Shown one piece after another: positions 49,605 to 58,338 of a DNA stretch of 64,000 nt. Numbering within the stretch: position 1 is the stretch's first letter; every line of letters begins with the position of its first letter. The notes under the pieces are model-generated. The model saw only the letters and a list, made by a program, of their open reading frames with translations. It ran no database searches and had not been told where the DNA came from. Made by a program: the position numbers and the translations under genes. Origin of the DNA: an uncultured Clostridia bacterium (lineage in GTDB: Bacteria; Bacillota; Clostridia; Lachnospirales; Anaerotignaceae); assembly GCA_910583755.1 (NCBI GenBank), contig CAJTZO010000008.1, positions 27,542-91,541 on the forward strand, given 5' to 3'.

Positions 49605-50414
49605 ATGCTTACAATTACGGACCACGATTTTTTACGTCTTGTTGATTATGTACAAAAAAATTTCGGCATTGATTTATCTAAAAAAAAGCAGCTTATTACC
49701 AGCCGTCTTTCAAACTCCATTGTAAACGCTGGGTTTGCCGATTTTTCTGCTTACGTCAATCATATTATACAAACTTCTGATAAAAACAGCATTGAATTAA
49801 TGCTTAATAAATTAACCACAAATTATACTTATTTTTTAAGAGAAGCAAATCATTTTGACTTTTTAAAAAATACAATATTACCACATTTAGTAAAGCAGAA
49901 AAAAAATAAGGTGCTTAGTATTTGGAGTGCTGGCTGTTCTTCTGGAGAAGAACCTTACACAATCTCTATGATATTAAAAGACTATCTAGGTGCCCAAGCT
50001 AGTGCTTGGGACACACGTGTCTTGGCAACAGATATTTCTCAAAAGGTACTGGCACAAGCACAAAATGCAGTCTATGAAGCAGAATCTTTAGAAAAAATAC
50101 CTGACCGATGGAGAACAGAGTATTTTAAAAAACTGCCGAACGGAACCTATGCAGTTGCTCCACAAATTAAATCTAATGTCATTTTTAGGACATTTAATTT
50201 AATGAGCCCAATTCAATTTAAAATTAAATTTGATGTTATTTTCTGCCGAAATGTTATGATTTATTTTGACCAACCTACAAAAGATGCATTAGTAAATCGT
50301 TTTTACAATGCAACAAATCCGGGCGGATACCTATTAATTGGTCACTCTGAGTCATTAAATAAAGAGCGTTTAGCATATAAATATATTATGCCTGCTACAT
50401 ACCAGAAAATATAG
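49605..50414 (+). CDS. cheR: Chemoreceptor glutamate methyltransferase
   Basis: Methylates receptor Glu side chains with S-adenosylmethionine for adaptation. It is 269 aa with an N-terminal helical domain (about 1-75), then the methyltransferase fold: TTNYTYFLREANHFDFL, the SAM-binding IWSAGCSSGEEPYTISM, ATDISQKVLAQA, and FDVIFCRNVMIYFD. It lacks the VSEFRW-binding pentapeptide evidence either way. An AGGAG site precedes the ATG. Normal length. Confidence 0.96.
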   Translation: MLTITDHDFLRLVDYVQKNFGIDLSKKKQLITSRLSNSIVNAGFADFSAYVNHIIQTSDKNSIELMLNKLTTNYTYFLREANHFDFLKNTILPHLVKQKKNKVLSIWSAGCSSGEEPYTISMILKDYLGAQASAWDTRVLATDISQKVLAQAQNAVYEAESLEKIPDRWRTEYFKKLPNGTYAVAPQIKSNVIFRTFNLMSPIQFKIKFDVIFCRNVMIYFDQPTKDALVNRFYNATNPGGYLLIGHSESLNKERLAYKYIMPATYQKI

Positions 50415-50474
50415 TCAAAAAGCAAAATAACAATCATTTATATTACCAACCCGAAAGGATACGGTGTTTCTTGT

Positions 50475-51515
50475 ATGAAAAAAAAAATTAAAGTTCTTGT
50501 TGTTGATGACTCCATGCTTTTTCGCAAGGTTTTAATTGACAGCTTATCAAAACATAGTGATATTGAAGTAATCGGATTTGCAGTAGATGCCTTTGATGCA
50601 AAAGAAAAAATTCCTGTGCTCTGTCCAGATGTTGTAACACTGGACGTCGAAATGCCACGCTTAAATGGTATTGCTTTTTTAAAACAGTTAATTCCACAAC
50701 ATCCTGTTCCTGTTGTTGTTGTTTCTTCCTTAAATATCAACGTATTTGAAGCATTATCTGCTGGTGCGGTTGATTTTGTAAGAAAACCAGACATGACAAA
50801 ACAGAATACAGTTGATGCCTTTTTAAAAGATTTAGCAGGAAAAGTTAGAATTGCATCAAAAGCAATTGTACATCAACCAAAACCAAGAGAAGTGGTACGA
50901 CCTGCTGCACCTTCTTCTCCACTTAACTCTGCAAAATTAAAATCAATGGTCATTGCAATTGGTGCTTCTACTGGTGGAACAGAGGCTACTTTGACTGTTT
51001 TAAAAGATTTGCCTCCTGATACACCAGGTATTGTTGTAGTGCAACATATGCCAGAAGGGTTTACTAAAATGTATGCAGAAAGATTAGACCGTTTATGTCA
51101 TATGCGTGTAAAAGAAGCGAAATCTGGAGATGCTATTATAAGAGGACAAGTATTAATTGCACCTGGTGGAGAATTACAAACAAAAGTAGTTCGTCAAGGT
51201 AGTGGTTTTGGTGTTACTTGTTTGCCTGGTGATAAAGTTAGTGGTCACAGACCTTCTGTTGATGTATTATTTACTTCTGTTGCAGAAAATGTAGGACGAA
51301 ATGCTGTAGGTATTATTATGACTGGTATGGGTCGTGATGGTGCTGACGGCTTGTTAAAAATGAGAAAAAATGGTGCTTTTACCATTGGGCAGGATAAAGA
51401 GTCTTGTATTGTATATGGTATGCCTATGGTTGCTCAAAACATTGGTGCTGTTGAAGTACAGGCATCTTGTGATAATATTGCCGGAGTTTTACGTAGACAT
51501 CTAACCAAAATGTAA
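50475..51515 (+). CDS. cheB: Protein-glutamate methylesterase/glutaminase
   Basis: Removes receptor methyl groups when phosphorylated. It is 346 aa with an N-terminal receiver (VVDDSMLFR, phospho-Asp57 in VTLDVEMPRLNG, Lys104 in FVRKPD) and a C-terminal esterase with the triad Ser165 (AIGASTGGTEA), His191 (QHMPEGFTKMYAERLD) and Asp288 (GMGRDGADGL). The nearest ribosome-like site (GAAAGGA) is about 15 bases upstream, farther than usual, and no better in-frame start exists, so initiation may be weak, which would keep CheB low. Confidence 0.96.
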   Translation: MKKKIKVLVVDDSMLFRKVLIDSLSKHSDIEVIGFAVDAFDAKEKIPVLCPDVVTLDVEMPRLNGIAFLKQLIPQHPVPVVVVSSLNINVFEALSAGAVDFVRKPDMTKQNTVDAFLKDLAGKVRIASKAIVHQPKPREVVRPAAPSSPLNSAKLKSMVIAIGASTGGTEATLTVLKDLPPDTPGIVVVQHMPEGFTKMYAERLDRLCHMRVKEAKSGDAIIRGQVLIAPGGELQTKVVRQGSGFGVTCLPGDKVSGHRPSVDVLFTSVAENVGRNAVGIIMTGMGRDGADGLLKMRKNGAFTIGQDKESCIVYGMPMVAQNIGAVEVQASCDNIAGVLRRHLTKM

Positions 51516-51529
51516 AAATATCGCTTTTT

Positions 51530-51600
51530 TTAAAAGTGATTGGTTTGGGCAATGCCCGATTTTTGACAGCCGTTCTTTTTTAAAAGAACGGCTCATGTTA
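51530..51600. repeat. Hairpins between cheB and the FtsA-like gene
   Basis: A strong stem AGCCGTTCTTTT/AAAAGAACGGCT and a smaller TTGGGCAATGCCCGA-type stem. There is no T-run after the main stem on the plus strand, so it is more likely an RNA-stability or repeat element than a terminator. Similarity to the other repeats is weak. Confidence 0.4.
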
Positions 51601-51623
51601 GTGCCTTGAAAGGAGGCTTTTTT

Positions 51624-53933
51624 TTGAAAGCCAAAAAAACAGAAATAACTTCTGAACCAATCAAAAAACCCCCTGTAACACTTACACAATCAAATGCTAT
51701 TTTTGCCTTAGATATTGGTACACGTAGTGTTGTGGGTATTGTAGGAGTACATGATGGTAATATTTTCCATGTGCTAGATTATGAGCAATCATTTCACCAA
51801 GAACGTGCTATGCGTGATGGTCAAATTGAAGATATTGCACTTGTGGCTGATGTTGTCAAAAACATAAAAAATGCTTTAGAAAAACGAAATAAATTAAAAT
51901 TAACAAAAGTTTGTATTGCAGCAGCAGGGCGTGCTTTAATCACCAAAAAAATGACCTATACACAAGAATTAAATCCAACAGAAGAAATTACAGAAAATTT
52001 GCTTAGCGCAATGGAATATTCTGCTTTAGGAATTGCACAATCAGAATTTGACCATGATTTAGAAGAACATCCTGAAAATAAAACCACATTTTATTGTGTT
52101 GGTTATAGTGTTACAAAATACAGACTAGATAACTATGAAAGTAGTATTATTATAGGACACAAAGGAAAAGAAGTTACTATTGATTTAATCGCAGCTTTTT
52201 TACCTCAAAATGTAGTACAAAATCTTTATGCTGTTATGACAGCCAATGAATTAACTGTTGAAAATTTAACACTAGAACCTATTGCTGCTATTAATGTTGT
52301 TGTACCCAAAGATATCCGTTTATTAAACATTGCATTAGTAGATATTGGTGCAGGTACCAGTGACATCGCTATTTCAAAAGATGGCAGCATCATTGCTTAT
52401 GACATGGTGACAACGGCTGGCGATGAAATTACAGAAGCTATTATGCAAAAATGTCTTTGCAACTTTGAAAATGCAGAAAAAATAAAAATTGCATTAGATA
52501 CGGATGATTCTCAAATCACATATACTGATATTTTAGGTAATATACACAAAGAAGTAAAATCAAAATTATTAAAAGCATTAAAACCAGACATTAAATTGCT
52601 CAGTGAAGCCATTGCAAATGGTATTTTAAAAGCAAATGGTGTTGCTCCTACCGCTGTATTTTTAGCAGGAGGTGGCTGTCAAATTCCGGGTTTTTGTCAG
52701 GCCATTGCTACAGAACTAAAAATACCGTTTGAAAATGTTGCAATTTCTGGAAACCAAACTTTTAAAAATGTTGCGATTTATGATAAAAAATTACAGAGTC
52801 CAGAATTTATTACACCACTTGGCATTGGTGCAATGTCCTCTATTTATAAAGGTTGTGACTTCTTTTCTATTACCATTAATGGCAAAAAACAAATGCTTTT
52901 AAATTATAAAGAATCAAAAGTATTAGATGCCCTTTTGCTTTGTTCCATTAAACCCCAAAATTTAATTAGTTTTCCAGTTCGTTCTATCAATTACTATATT
53001 GATAATAAAAGATATACCAAAAAAGGAGAAAACTCTATTCCGGGGGAATTATATGTAAATGGGGAATTAGCATCTATGGATACCAAAATTAAGCAAGGAG
53101 ATGTTATTGTCGCAAAAGAGGCAATTCCCGGGAAACAACCTGTCATCACCATCAAAGATTTAAAGCAAGAAGATGAATTTCGTTTTCCTGTTATTATTGA
53201 TGAAGTATTAGCTGAAGTGCCTGTTATCTTTTACAAAGATGGACAACAACTAGAGGATGAATATATTATAAAACCAATGGACAGACTTACAACAGAATCT
53301 GTTATCACACTGACAGATTTATTAGATAGCATGGAAACTTCTTTTCAGCCAGAAAAAATGCTTATGTTTATTAATAATACAGTTGCCAATCAAGATGCAT
53401 TGATTGCAGCAGGAGACCAGATTTCTTTTATTCCAAAAGAAGAAGCACAAGAAATTATACCAGAAATAAATGATGAAGATAACATAAAAGAAGAAGTTTC
53501 CCCTGCACAACAACAGGTAACACCTATGGAAACAAAACAACAGGCAGAACAAGAAATTATCCTAACAGAGCAAAAAATAGAAAAACAAGTAGAAATAGTA
53601 GAAGAAGTGGAAATAATACAACAAGTAGAAACAATAGAACACACCACAAAAGAAAATGATATAGCGGAAAGCAAAACAGAAGTAGTAGAAAAGGAAATTC
53701 CAGCATCTGATGAAGAACATATTCTTGTATCTATTAATGGTAGCTGGAAAACAATTCCTTTGAATAATAGAAAAAAACTACTTTTTTATGACATGCTTAA
53801 CTATGTAGACATTGATTTAGAAAAACCACAAGGAAATATTATCATAAAATTAAATGGAGAAGATGCTGCTTATACTGCAGTTATCTCTCAAGGGGATAGC
53901 ATTGAAGTTGCTTGGGACAAACCTGAACTATAA
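51624..53933 (+). CDS. FtsA-like actin-fold ATPase with long C-terminal extension
   Basis: A 769-aa protein. Residues 25-400 are an FtsA/PilM-type actin fold with phosphate-1 motif FALDIGTRSVVGIVG, phosphate-2 motif LVDIGAGTSDIAI and adenosine motif FLAGGGCQIPG. After it come about 200 residues of strand-rich sequence (ubiquitin-like PGELYVNGELA and others), an acidic Glu/Gln-rich spacer at about 610-690 and a small terminal domain (ILVSINGSWKTIPL, then GNIIIKLNGEDAAYTAV). True FtsA is about 400 aa. The start is a TTG with AAAGGAGG upstream. Similar long FtsA-like proteins are, I believe, common in Clostridia but unstudied. Its place after cheB suggests a role in motility or polar placement. 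Confidence 0.8.
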   Translation: MKAKKTEITSEPIKKPPVTLTQSNAIFALDIGTRSVVGIVGVHDGNIFHVLDYEQSFHQERAMRDGQIEDIALVADVVKNIKNALEKRNKLKLTKVCIAAAGRALITKKMTYTQELNPTEEITENLLSAMEYSALGIAQSEFDHDLEEHPENKTTFYCVGYSVTKYRLDNYESSIIIGHKGKEVTIDLIAAFLPQNVVQNLYAVMTANELTVENLTLEPIAAINVVVPKDIRLLNIALVDIGAGTSDIAISKDGSIIAYDMVTTAGDEITEAIMQKCLCNFENAEKIKIALDTDDSQITYTDILGNIHKEVKSKLLKALKPDIKLLSEAIANGILKANGVAPTAVFLAGGGCQIPGFCQAIATELKIPFENVAISGNQTFKNVAIYDKKLQSPEFITPLGIGAMSSIYKGCDFFSITINGKKQMLLNYKESKVLDALLLCSIKPQNLISFPVRSINYYIDNKRYTKKGENSIPGELYVNGELASMDTKIKQGDVIVAKEAIPGKQPVITIKDLKQEDEFRFPVIIDEVLAEVPVIFYKDGQQLEDEYIIKPMDRLTTESVITLTDLLDSMETSFQPEKMLMFINNTVANQDALIAAGDQISFIPKEEAQEIIPEINDEDNIKEEVSPAQQQVTPMETKQQAEQEIILTEQKIEKQVEIVEEVEIIQQVETIEHTTKENDIAESKTEVVEKEIPASDEEHILVSINGSWKTIPLNNRKKLLFYDMLNYVDIDLEKPQGNIIIKLNGEDAAYTAVISQGDSIEVAWDKPEL

Positions 53934-53989
53934 CACATTTCTATGCATACCTACAAACTTTGAGGAAAAAGATTAATTTTTTTTTATAA

Positions 53990-54056
53990 AATCCATCTTT
54001 TGGTCAAGCTTTTTCAAAGGTTCGTGGAAGTTTGAGGGTTACTCCTCAAGGTTTTT
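53990..54056. repeat. Copy of the intergenic repeat behind the FtsA-like gene
   Basis: CTTTTGGTCAAGCTTTTTCAAA matches TTTTTGGTCAAGCTTTTTAGAAA in the element at 62336-62570. It ends in a small stem TTGAGG/CCTCAA followed by GGTTTTT. Confidence 0.55.
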
Positions 54057-54091
54057 AGCTATATTTTATTTTTATAAAATATGGCTTTTTT
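54057..54091 (+). terminator. Terminator of the che operon
   Basis: The stem AGC-ATATTTTAT/ATAAAATAT-GCT with small bulges, followed by TTTTTT, behind the FtsA-like gene. Confidence 0.7.
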
Positions 54092-54126
54092 ACTTTTGAT
54101 AATTAAAGTAAAATCCCCTATAGCTA

Positions 54127-54153
54127 TTATGATTTACGTTCTTTTGCCGATAT
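54127..54153 (+). promoter_or_regulatory. Sigma-D-like promoter of flgM
   Basis: TTAT (within CTATTAT), 15 bases, then GCCGATAT. The -10 is perfect for sigma-D and the whole arrangement copies that of cheA. FlgM is sigma-D controlled in Bacillus. Confidence 0.75.
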
Positions 54154-54208
54154 ATGTAATAAGTAAAATTTTTTTTAACACACATAAAAAGTGAATTGAG
54201 GTGATTCC

Positions 54209-54502
54209 ATGAAAATAGCATCGAACAGTCTTTATACTTCTTATAACATACAAAAAGAATCAGCAAAATTACAGATTTTTGAAAAAAATCAGAAAAAAAC
54301 AAGCAGGAGTAATTTTGATAAAATTTTAATTAGTCCTTCTACTGATTCTAACGATAAATTTGTAAATGATATTACCAGTAAACTTTCCGCTGAAGTGAGA
54401 AAACCAGCGTCTTCGGAACAGCTCAATGAACTACAACAAAAAGTTGCTGAAGGAACTTATCAAATTGATTTAGACGCTATTGTAAAAAAAATATTGTTTT
54501 AG
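54209..54502 (+). CDS. flgM: Anti-sigma factor of flagellar sigma-D
   Basis: Holds the flagellar sigma factor inactive until the hook-basal body is complete. At 97 aa it has the usual disordered Ser/Lys-rich N-terminal half and a helical C terminus that binds the sigma factor (LNELQQKVAEGTYQIDLDAIVKKIL). GAGGTG precedes the ATG. It leads the flgM-flgN-flgK-flgL group as in B. subtilis. A hairpin at 54545-54575 follows, before flgN. Confidence 0.93.
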   Translation: MKIASNSLYTSYNIQKESAKLQIFEKNQKKTSRSNFDKILISPSTDSNDKFVNDITSKLSAEVRKPASSEQLNELQQKVAEGTYQIDLDAIVKKILF

Positions 54503-54544
54503 TTGTACTTTTTTCGTGGACTTTGTTCACATTTTATGAATGTT

Positions 54545-54575
54545 ATTCCTTATAAAATCCATATTTCTAAGGAAT
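54545..54575 (+). terminator. Hairpin between flgM and flgN
   Basis: The stem ATTCCTTA/TAAGGAAT followed by ACAGTTTTTTC. It could reduce read-through from flgM into flgN-flgK. Confidence 0.45.
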
Positions 54576-54613
54576 ACAGTTTTTTCACTTTTTTCTTTTA
54601 AAAAGGAGTTAAT

Positions 54614-55096
54614 ATGTATAAATTAGATGATTTTATAGACTTGCTTGAAAAACTAATCCTACTTTTTGATGATTTAGCAGATGTTGAACAAACAAAGTTA
54701 GATGCTGTCAAAGAAAGAAATGTTGATACATTAAATGATTGTATGAAAGAAGAACAAGCTTATCTTCTACAATTTCGTGGATTAGACAAAAAAAGAGAAA
54801 CTCTACAAAAAGAATTAGGATTTGAAAATATGAAATTTTCAGAAATCATTCCTACAATTAAGGATAAACAATATAAAGATGAATTTCAGGAACTATATGA
54901 TACATTAAAAGAAACCATGAATTATTATCAGCAAATTCATAATAGCGCAAAAAGCATTATCGAAACAAGGCTGATAGGCATTGAAAGAGCAATCGACATA
55001 TTAAAAGATTCCTCAACACCTGCCCCCTCTACCTATTCTTCCGACGGGCAAGTACACAACAATGCCAAAACCAATTTTACAAACAAAATGATATAG
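54614..55096 (+). CDS. flgN: Flagellar export chaperone for hook-associated proteins
   Basis: Binds FlgK and FlgL and escorts them to the export gate. The 160-aa, almost wholly helical protein (DFIDLLEKLILLFDDLADVEQTKLDAVKERNVDTLNDCMKEE in pieces, then QFRGLDKKRETLQKEL) and its place between flgM and flgK identify it. AAAGGAG precedes the ATG. The last 25 residues are Ser/Pro/Asn-rich and probably flexible. Six bases separate it from flgK. Confidence 0.92.
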   Translation: MYKLDDFIDLLEKLILLFDDLADVEQTKLDAVKERNVDTLNDCMKEEQAYLLQFRGLDKKRETLQKELGFENMKFSEIIPTIKDKQYKDEFQELYDTLKETMNYYQQIHNSAKSIIETRLIGIERAIDILKDSSTPAPSTYSSDGQVHNNAKTNFTNKMI

Positions 55097-55108
55097 GAGG
55101 TAATGGCA

Positions 55109-58100
55109 ATGATTCGGTCATCTTTTGCTGGTTTTACAACCGCACAACTTGGTATGTCCGCAAGTCAAGCTGCGCTGAATGTAATCGGTCAAAATATTTC
55201 AAATATTAATGTAAAAGGATACACAAGACAACGTGTTGATTTAAGCAGCTTTAACGTAACAACTGGTCCTAGAAAATGGGGTAGTGTCAATGATACCTTT
55301 ATTGGAAATGGTGTTATTGTAAACCATATTGAACAAGTACGTGATTCTTATTTAGATTTACGGTTTCGTACAGAAATGTCTAGCGTTGGATACTATGATA
55401 AAACACTTGCTGCTTTGGAAGATTTACAGGCTGTTTTGGATGAAGTAGATAAACAAGGTAGTATTCACAACCAATTAGAAGCAATCTTTAAGGCACTGAA
55501 CGAATTTAACCCACAGGCTGCTAACAACGAGTTTCAAAATATGGCAAAAACAGAAATGCAATTATTAACACAATATTTTAATAATTATGCAAACAGAATT
55601 GAACAAACCAAAAATGAAAATTTAGTAGAATTTAGAGACCAAACTATTCCATCGATTAACCATATTTTGGAAGATATTTCTAATTTAAACAAAAGTATCC
55701 GAGAAAATGAAATTATGGGAAATCCTGCACTGGAATTGCGTGATGAAAGAAACTTACTTCTGGATGAACTTTCTGAATATGTTAAAATAGAAGTAACTTA
55801 TGAAAATAAATATGTAGGGCTTTCTAGCAAAGTTGCAGAAGAATGTACTGTAAAATTATTAGGTACTGATGGCAACGGCAATATTTTTAAATATACCCTT
55901 GTTGACCATGACAAAGCATCTCAATTTCAGATTAATGAGGATTGTTCCAATCTGACAATGACAGATGTCAATGGCAATCCAATCGCAGATATTGGCAGTG
56001 CATTAAAACCTGTAGCAGGTGCTGCTGGTACTGCAAATGGTTTTACAAATGCAGAAGCTACTGCAATCAATGACCTTTTAACGACAATACAAGAAAAAGC
56101 TACAGAAATGAAAAAACAAATGCTTGCAATTCATGAGCAAAATAATAAAATCAATGCTGCAACTGCACAAATCAATAACTGGAGTAAAAAAGGTGCAGAC
56201 CTTCATAAAGAATTAAAAAGTGCACTGCAAGGTAGAGATGGTGTTCTTGCTGCCATTGCAAATTATCAGGAACAAATAGATGCTTTACCAGCAGACACAC
56301 CTGCAGACGACCCAAAACGTTTACAGTTAGAAGCAAAATTAGCTGACAGAGAAAGAGTATTAGGTATTTATAATGAAAAGCTTTTCGGTACAAAAGAGGC
56401 ACCAGCAGGAATACCTGCCGATAAGTCTACCAAAGATTTTACTGATGATGACTGGGCTGCTTGGACAACAGCAGTACAGGGATTAGATGTAGATGAAGAT
56501 ACTTATAAAAATAATGTTGGTATTTATCAAAAATTGCGCTACATTTATGGTGATGTTACAAATGCTGGAACAGAACCTCCAATCTATGCAACGGAAGATG
56601 TAACAGAAGCTGATGGCACTAAAAGAACTGATTTTGTTTCAGGAGCATTACGTACTGCTAGAGATGATAGAAGAACCGCACAAGCAGATTTGAAACAAGC
56701 ACAAGCAGATTTTAGAGATGCTGAAATTGCTTTAAAAGAGGCTATTTATGGTAAAGAAAATGCTGATGGAACAAGAACAAAAGGATTGCAAGATTATGCT
56801 AACATTGAAGTGGATTTTGAAACTTATCCAATAGATGGTACTATTTCCTATATTTCTTTGCCTAAAATTACTTTGGCTGGTACCTCTGCCAGAGATGGGG
56901 AAGGAATTCCTTTGTTTGATGTTGCAAACTATACTTCAAAAGAAGGAGAAGACATTGGTAGGATTGGTAATATTGCAATAAATGGAAATGAGATTACTAT
57001 TACAGATACAAGAGGTGTAACTTATAATGAAAAGGTAGAAAATGTTGATGGCACCCCTTATAAATGTGAAACAGATGCAAATGGTAATATTATATTTAAT
57101 CCAGATGGTACACCTAAGCTTGCACTAGATAAAAATGGCAACACAATATTAGACATGGACGACCAAAGAAACATGTATTATCACATGCAGGAGGATTCCG
57201 GCAGTATCAAGGCTGTTTTAGACATGTTTAATCGTGCAGGTGAATTTGATGGTTCCAACGACCGTGGCTATGACTACTATTTGAATATGTTGGACTCTTT
57301 TGCAAGACGTATTGCGAAAACATTTAATGAGGCAAATACGCAGGATAAAGACGGAAATCCATTGCTAGATACAAATGGTAAGCCGATTGACTATGCAAAT
57401 GCTCTTTTTGGCGCAAATGGTAAAGTACCAATCAAATATTGGACAAATAAAAATGGTGATTATATTTCCTTTAACGGTAAATCTCCAATTCCTGATGTAT
57501 TCAAAACAAATGATGATGGTTACTTATTAGATTCTAAAGGTGAAGTACAAAAAGATGGAAATGGTGACCCTATTTCAATAGCTGATTTAACAAAGGATGC
57601 AGCTAATTTTAATAATGTTTTACTTGACCCAACTGCATTAGCTGCATATGGTATTGTAAAAAGCACTACAGATTATACGGACGCTGATGGTAACACTATT
57701 AAAGCTGGTGACTGGGTAGATAAAGATGGTAAGTTTCTTGCAAACGGTGACCCAGATGACGCTAAAAGCATTGAAAATCTTAGTGATAAAAAAGCAGACA
57801 TCTTAGATGCTATTGGTGATGGTACTTATAAATTATTGGATGGCAAAGTACCAAAAATTGATTACGACCAGATTACTGCTTCTAATCTTACCATTACCAA
57901 AGACTGGGCAGAAGCAAAAACCAATTTTGTACAGACACATGACCCATCTCAAACACCTGGTTATAATGACAATATTAACCATTTAATTTCTCAGTTTACT
58001 GAAAAGTTGGATTATACCTTTACCCAGCCAGATGGTACACAGAAAAAGGTATTTAATGGTACTTTTGTAGAGTTTTATGACAATCTTGGTAACCAGATGG

Positions 58101-58321
58101 GCTTGGACATTAAGTCAAATACCGTATTAGTTACTAACTATATTACAATTGCAAACGATATTGCAAACAATAGAGACGCAATATCAGGTGTTTCCTTGGA
58201 CGAAGAAGGAATTGACATATTAAAATATCAAAAAGCTTATGCTGCTTCTGCAAGACTTATGACAGCATTAGATGAAGCATTAGATAAAGTCATCAATGGT
58301 ATGGGTGTTGTAGGCAGATAA
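55109..58321 (+). CDS. flgK: Hook-filament junction protein FlgK, about twice normal length
   Basis: First hook-associated protein, exported to join hook and filament. The N terminus (SFAGFTTAQLGMSASQAALNVIGQNISNINVKGYTRQ in pieces) and C terminus (VSLDEEGIDILKYQKAYAASARLMTALDEALDKVI in pieces) are typical. Between them is a large insertion: a helical coiled-coil-like part at about residues 310-460, another at 510-550, and several calcium-loop-like segments (LDKNGNTILDMDD, TQDKDGNPLLDTNG, DADGNTIKAGDWVDKDG). B. subtilis FlgK has about 507 aa; this has 1070. The ATG at 55109 is used because AGGAGG lies eight bases before it but only two before the in-frame ATG at 55103. Confidence 0.92.
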   Translation: MIRSSFAGFTTAQLGMSASQAALNVIGQNISNINVKGYTRQRVDLSSFNVTTGPRKWGSVNDTFIGNGVIVNHIEQVRDSYLDLRFRTEMSSVGYYDKTLAALEDLQAVLDEVDKQGSIHNQLEAIFKALNEFNPQAANNEFQNMAKTEMQLLTQYFNNYANRIEQTKNENLVEFRDQTIPSINHILEDISNLNKSIRENEIMGNPALELRDERNLLLDELSEYVKIEVTYENKYVGLSSKVAEECTVKLLGTDGNGNIFKYTLVDHDKASQFQINEDCSNLTMTDVNGNPIADIGSALKPVAGAAGTANGFTNAEATAINDLLTTIQEKATEMKKQMLAIHEQNNKINAATAQINNWSKKGADLHKELKSALQGRDGVLAAIANYQEQIDALPADTPADDPKRLQLEAKLADRERVLGIYNEKLFGTKEAPAGIPADKSTKDFTDDDWAAWTTAVQGLDVDEDTYKNNVGIYQKLRYIYGDVTNAGTEPPIYATEDVTEADGTKRTDFVSGALRTARDDRRTAQADLKQAQADFRDAEIALKEAIYGKENADGTRTKGLQDYANIEVDFETYPIDGTISYISLPKITLAGTSARDGEGIPLFDVANYTSKEGEDIGRIGNIAINGNEITITDTRGVTYNEKVENVDGTPYKCETDANGNIIFNPDGTPKLALDKNGNTILDMDDQRNMYYHMQEDSGSIKAVLDMFNRAGEFDGSNDRGYDYYLNMLDSFARRIAKTFNEANTQDKDGNPLLDTNGKPIDYANALFGANGKVPIKYWTNKNGDYISFNGKSPIPDVFKTNDDGYLLDSKGEVQKDGNGDPISIADLTKDAANFNNVLLDPTALAAYGIVKSTTDYTDADGNTIKAGDWVDKDGKFLANGDPDDAKSIENLSDKKADILDAIGDGTYKLLDGKVPKIDYDQITASNLTITKDWAEAKTNFVQTHDPSQTPGYNDNINHLISQFTEKLDYTFTQPDGTQKKVFNGTFVEFYDNLGNQMGLDIKSNTVLVTNYITIANDIANNRDAISGVSLDEEGIDILKYQKAYAASARLMTALDEALDKVINGMGVVGR

Positions 58322-58338
58322 TATAGGAGGTATAATTT

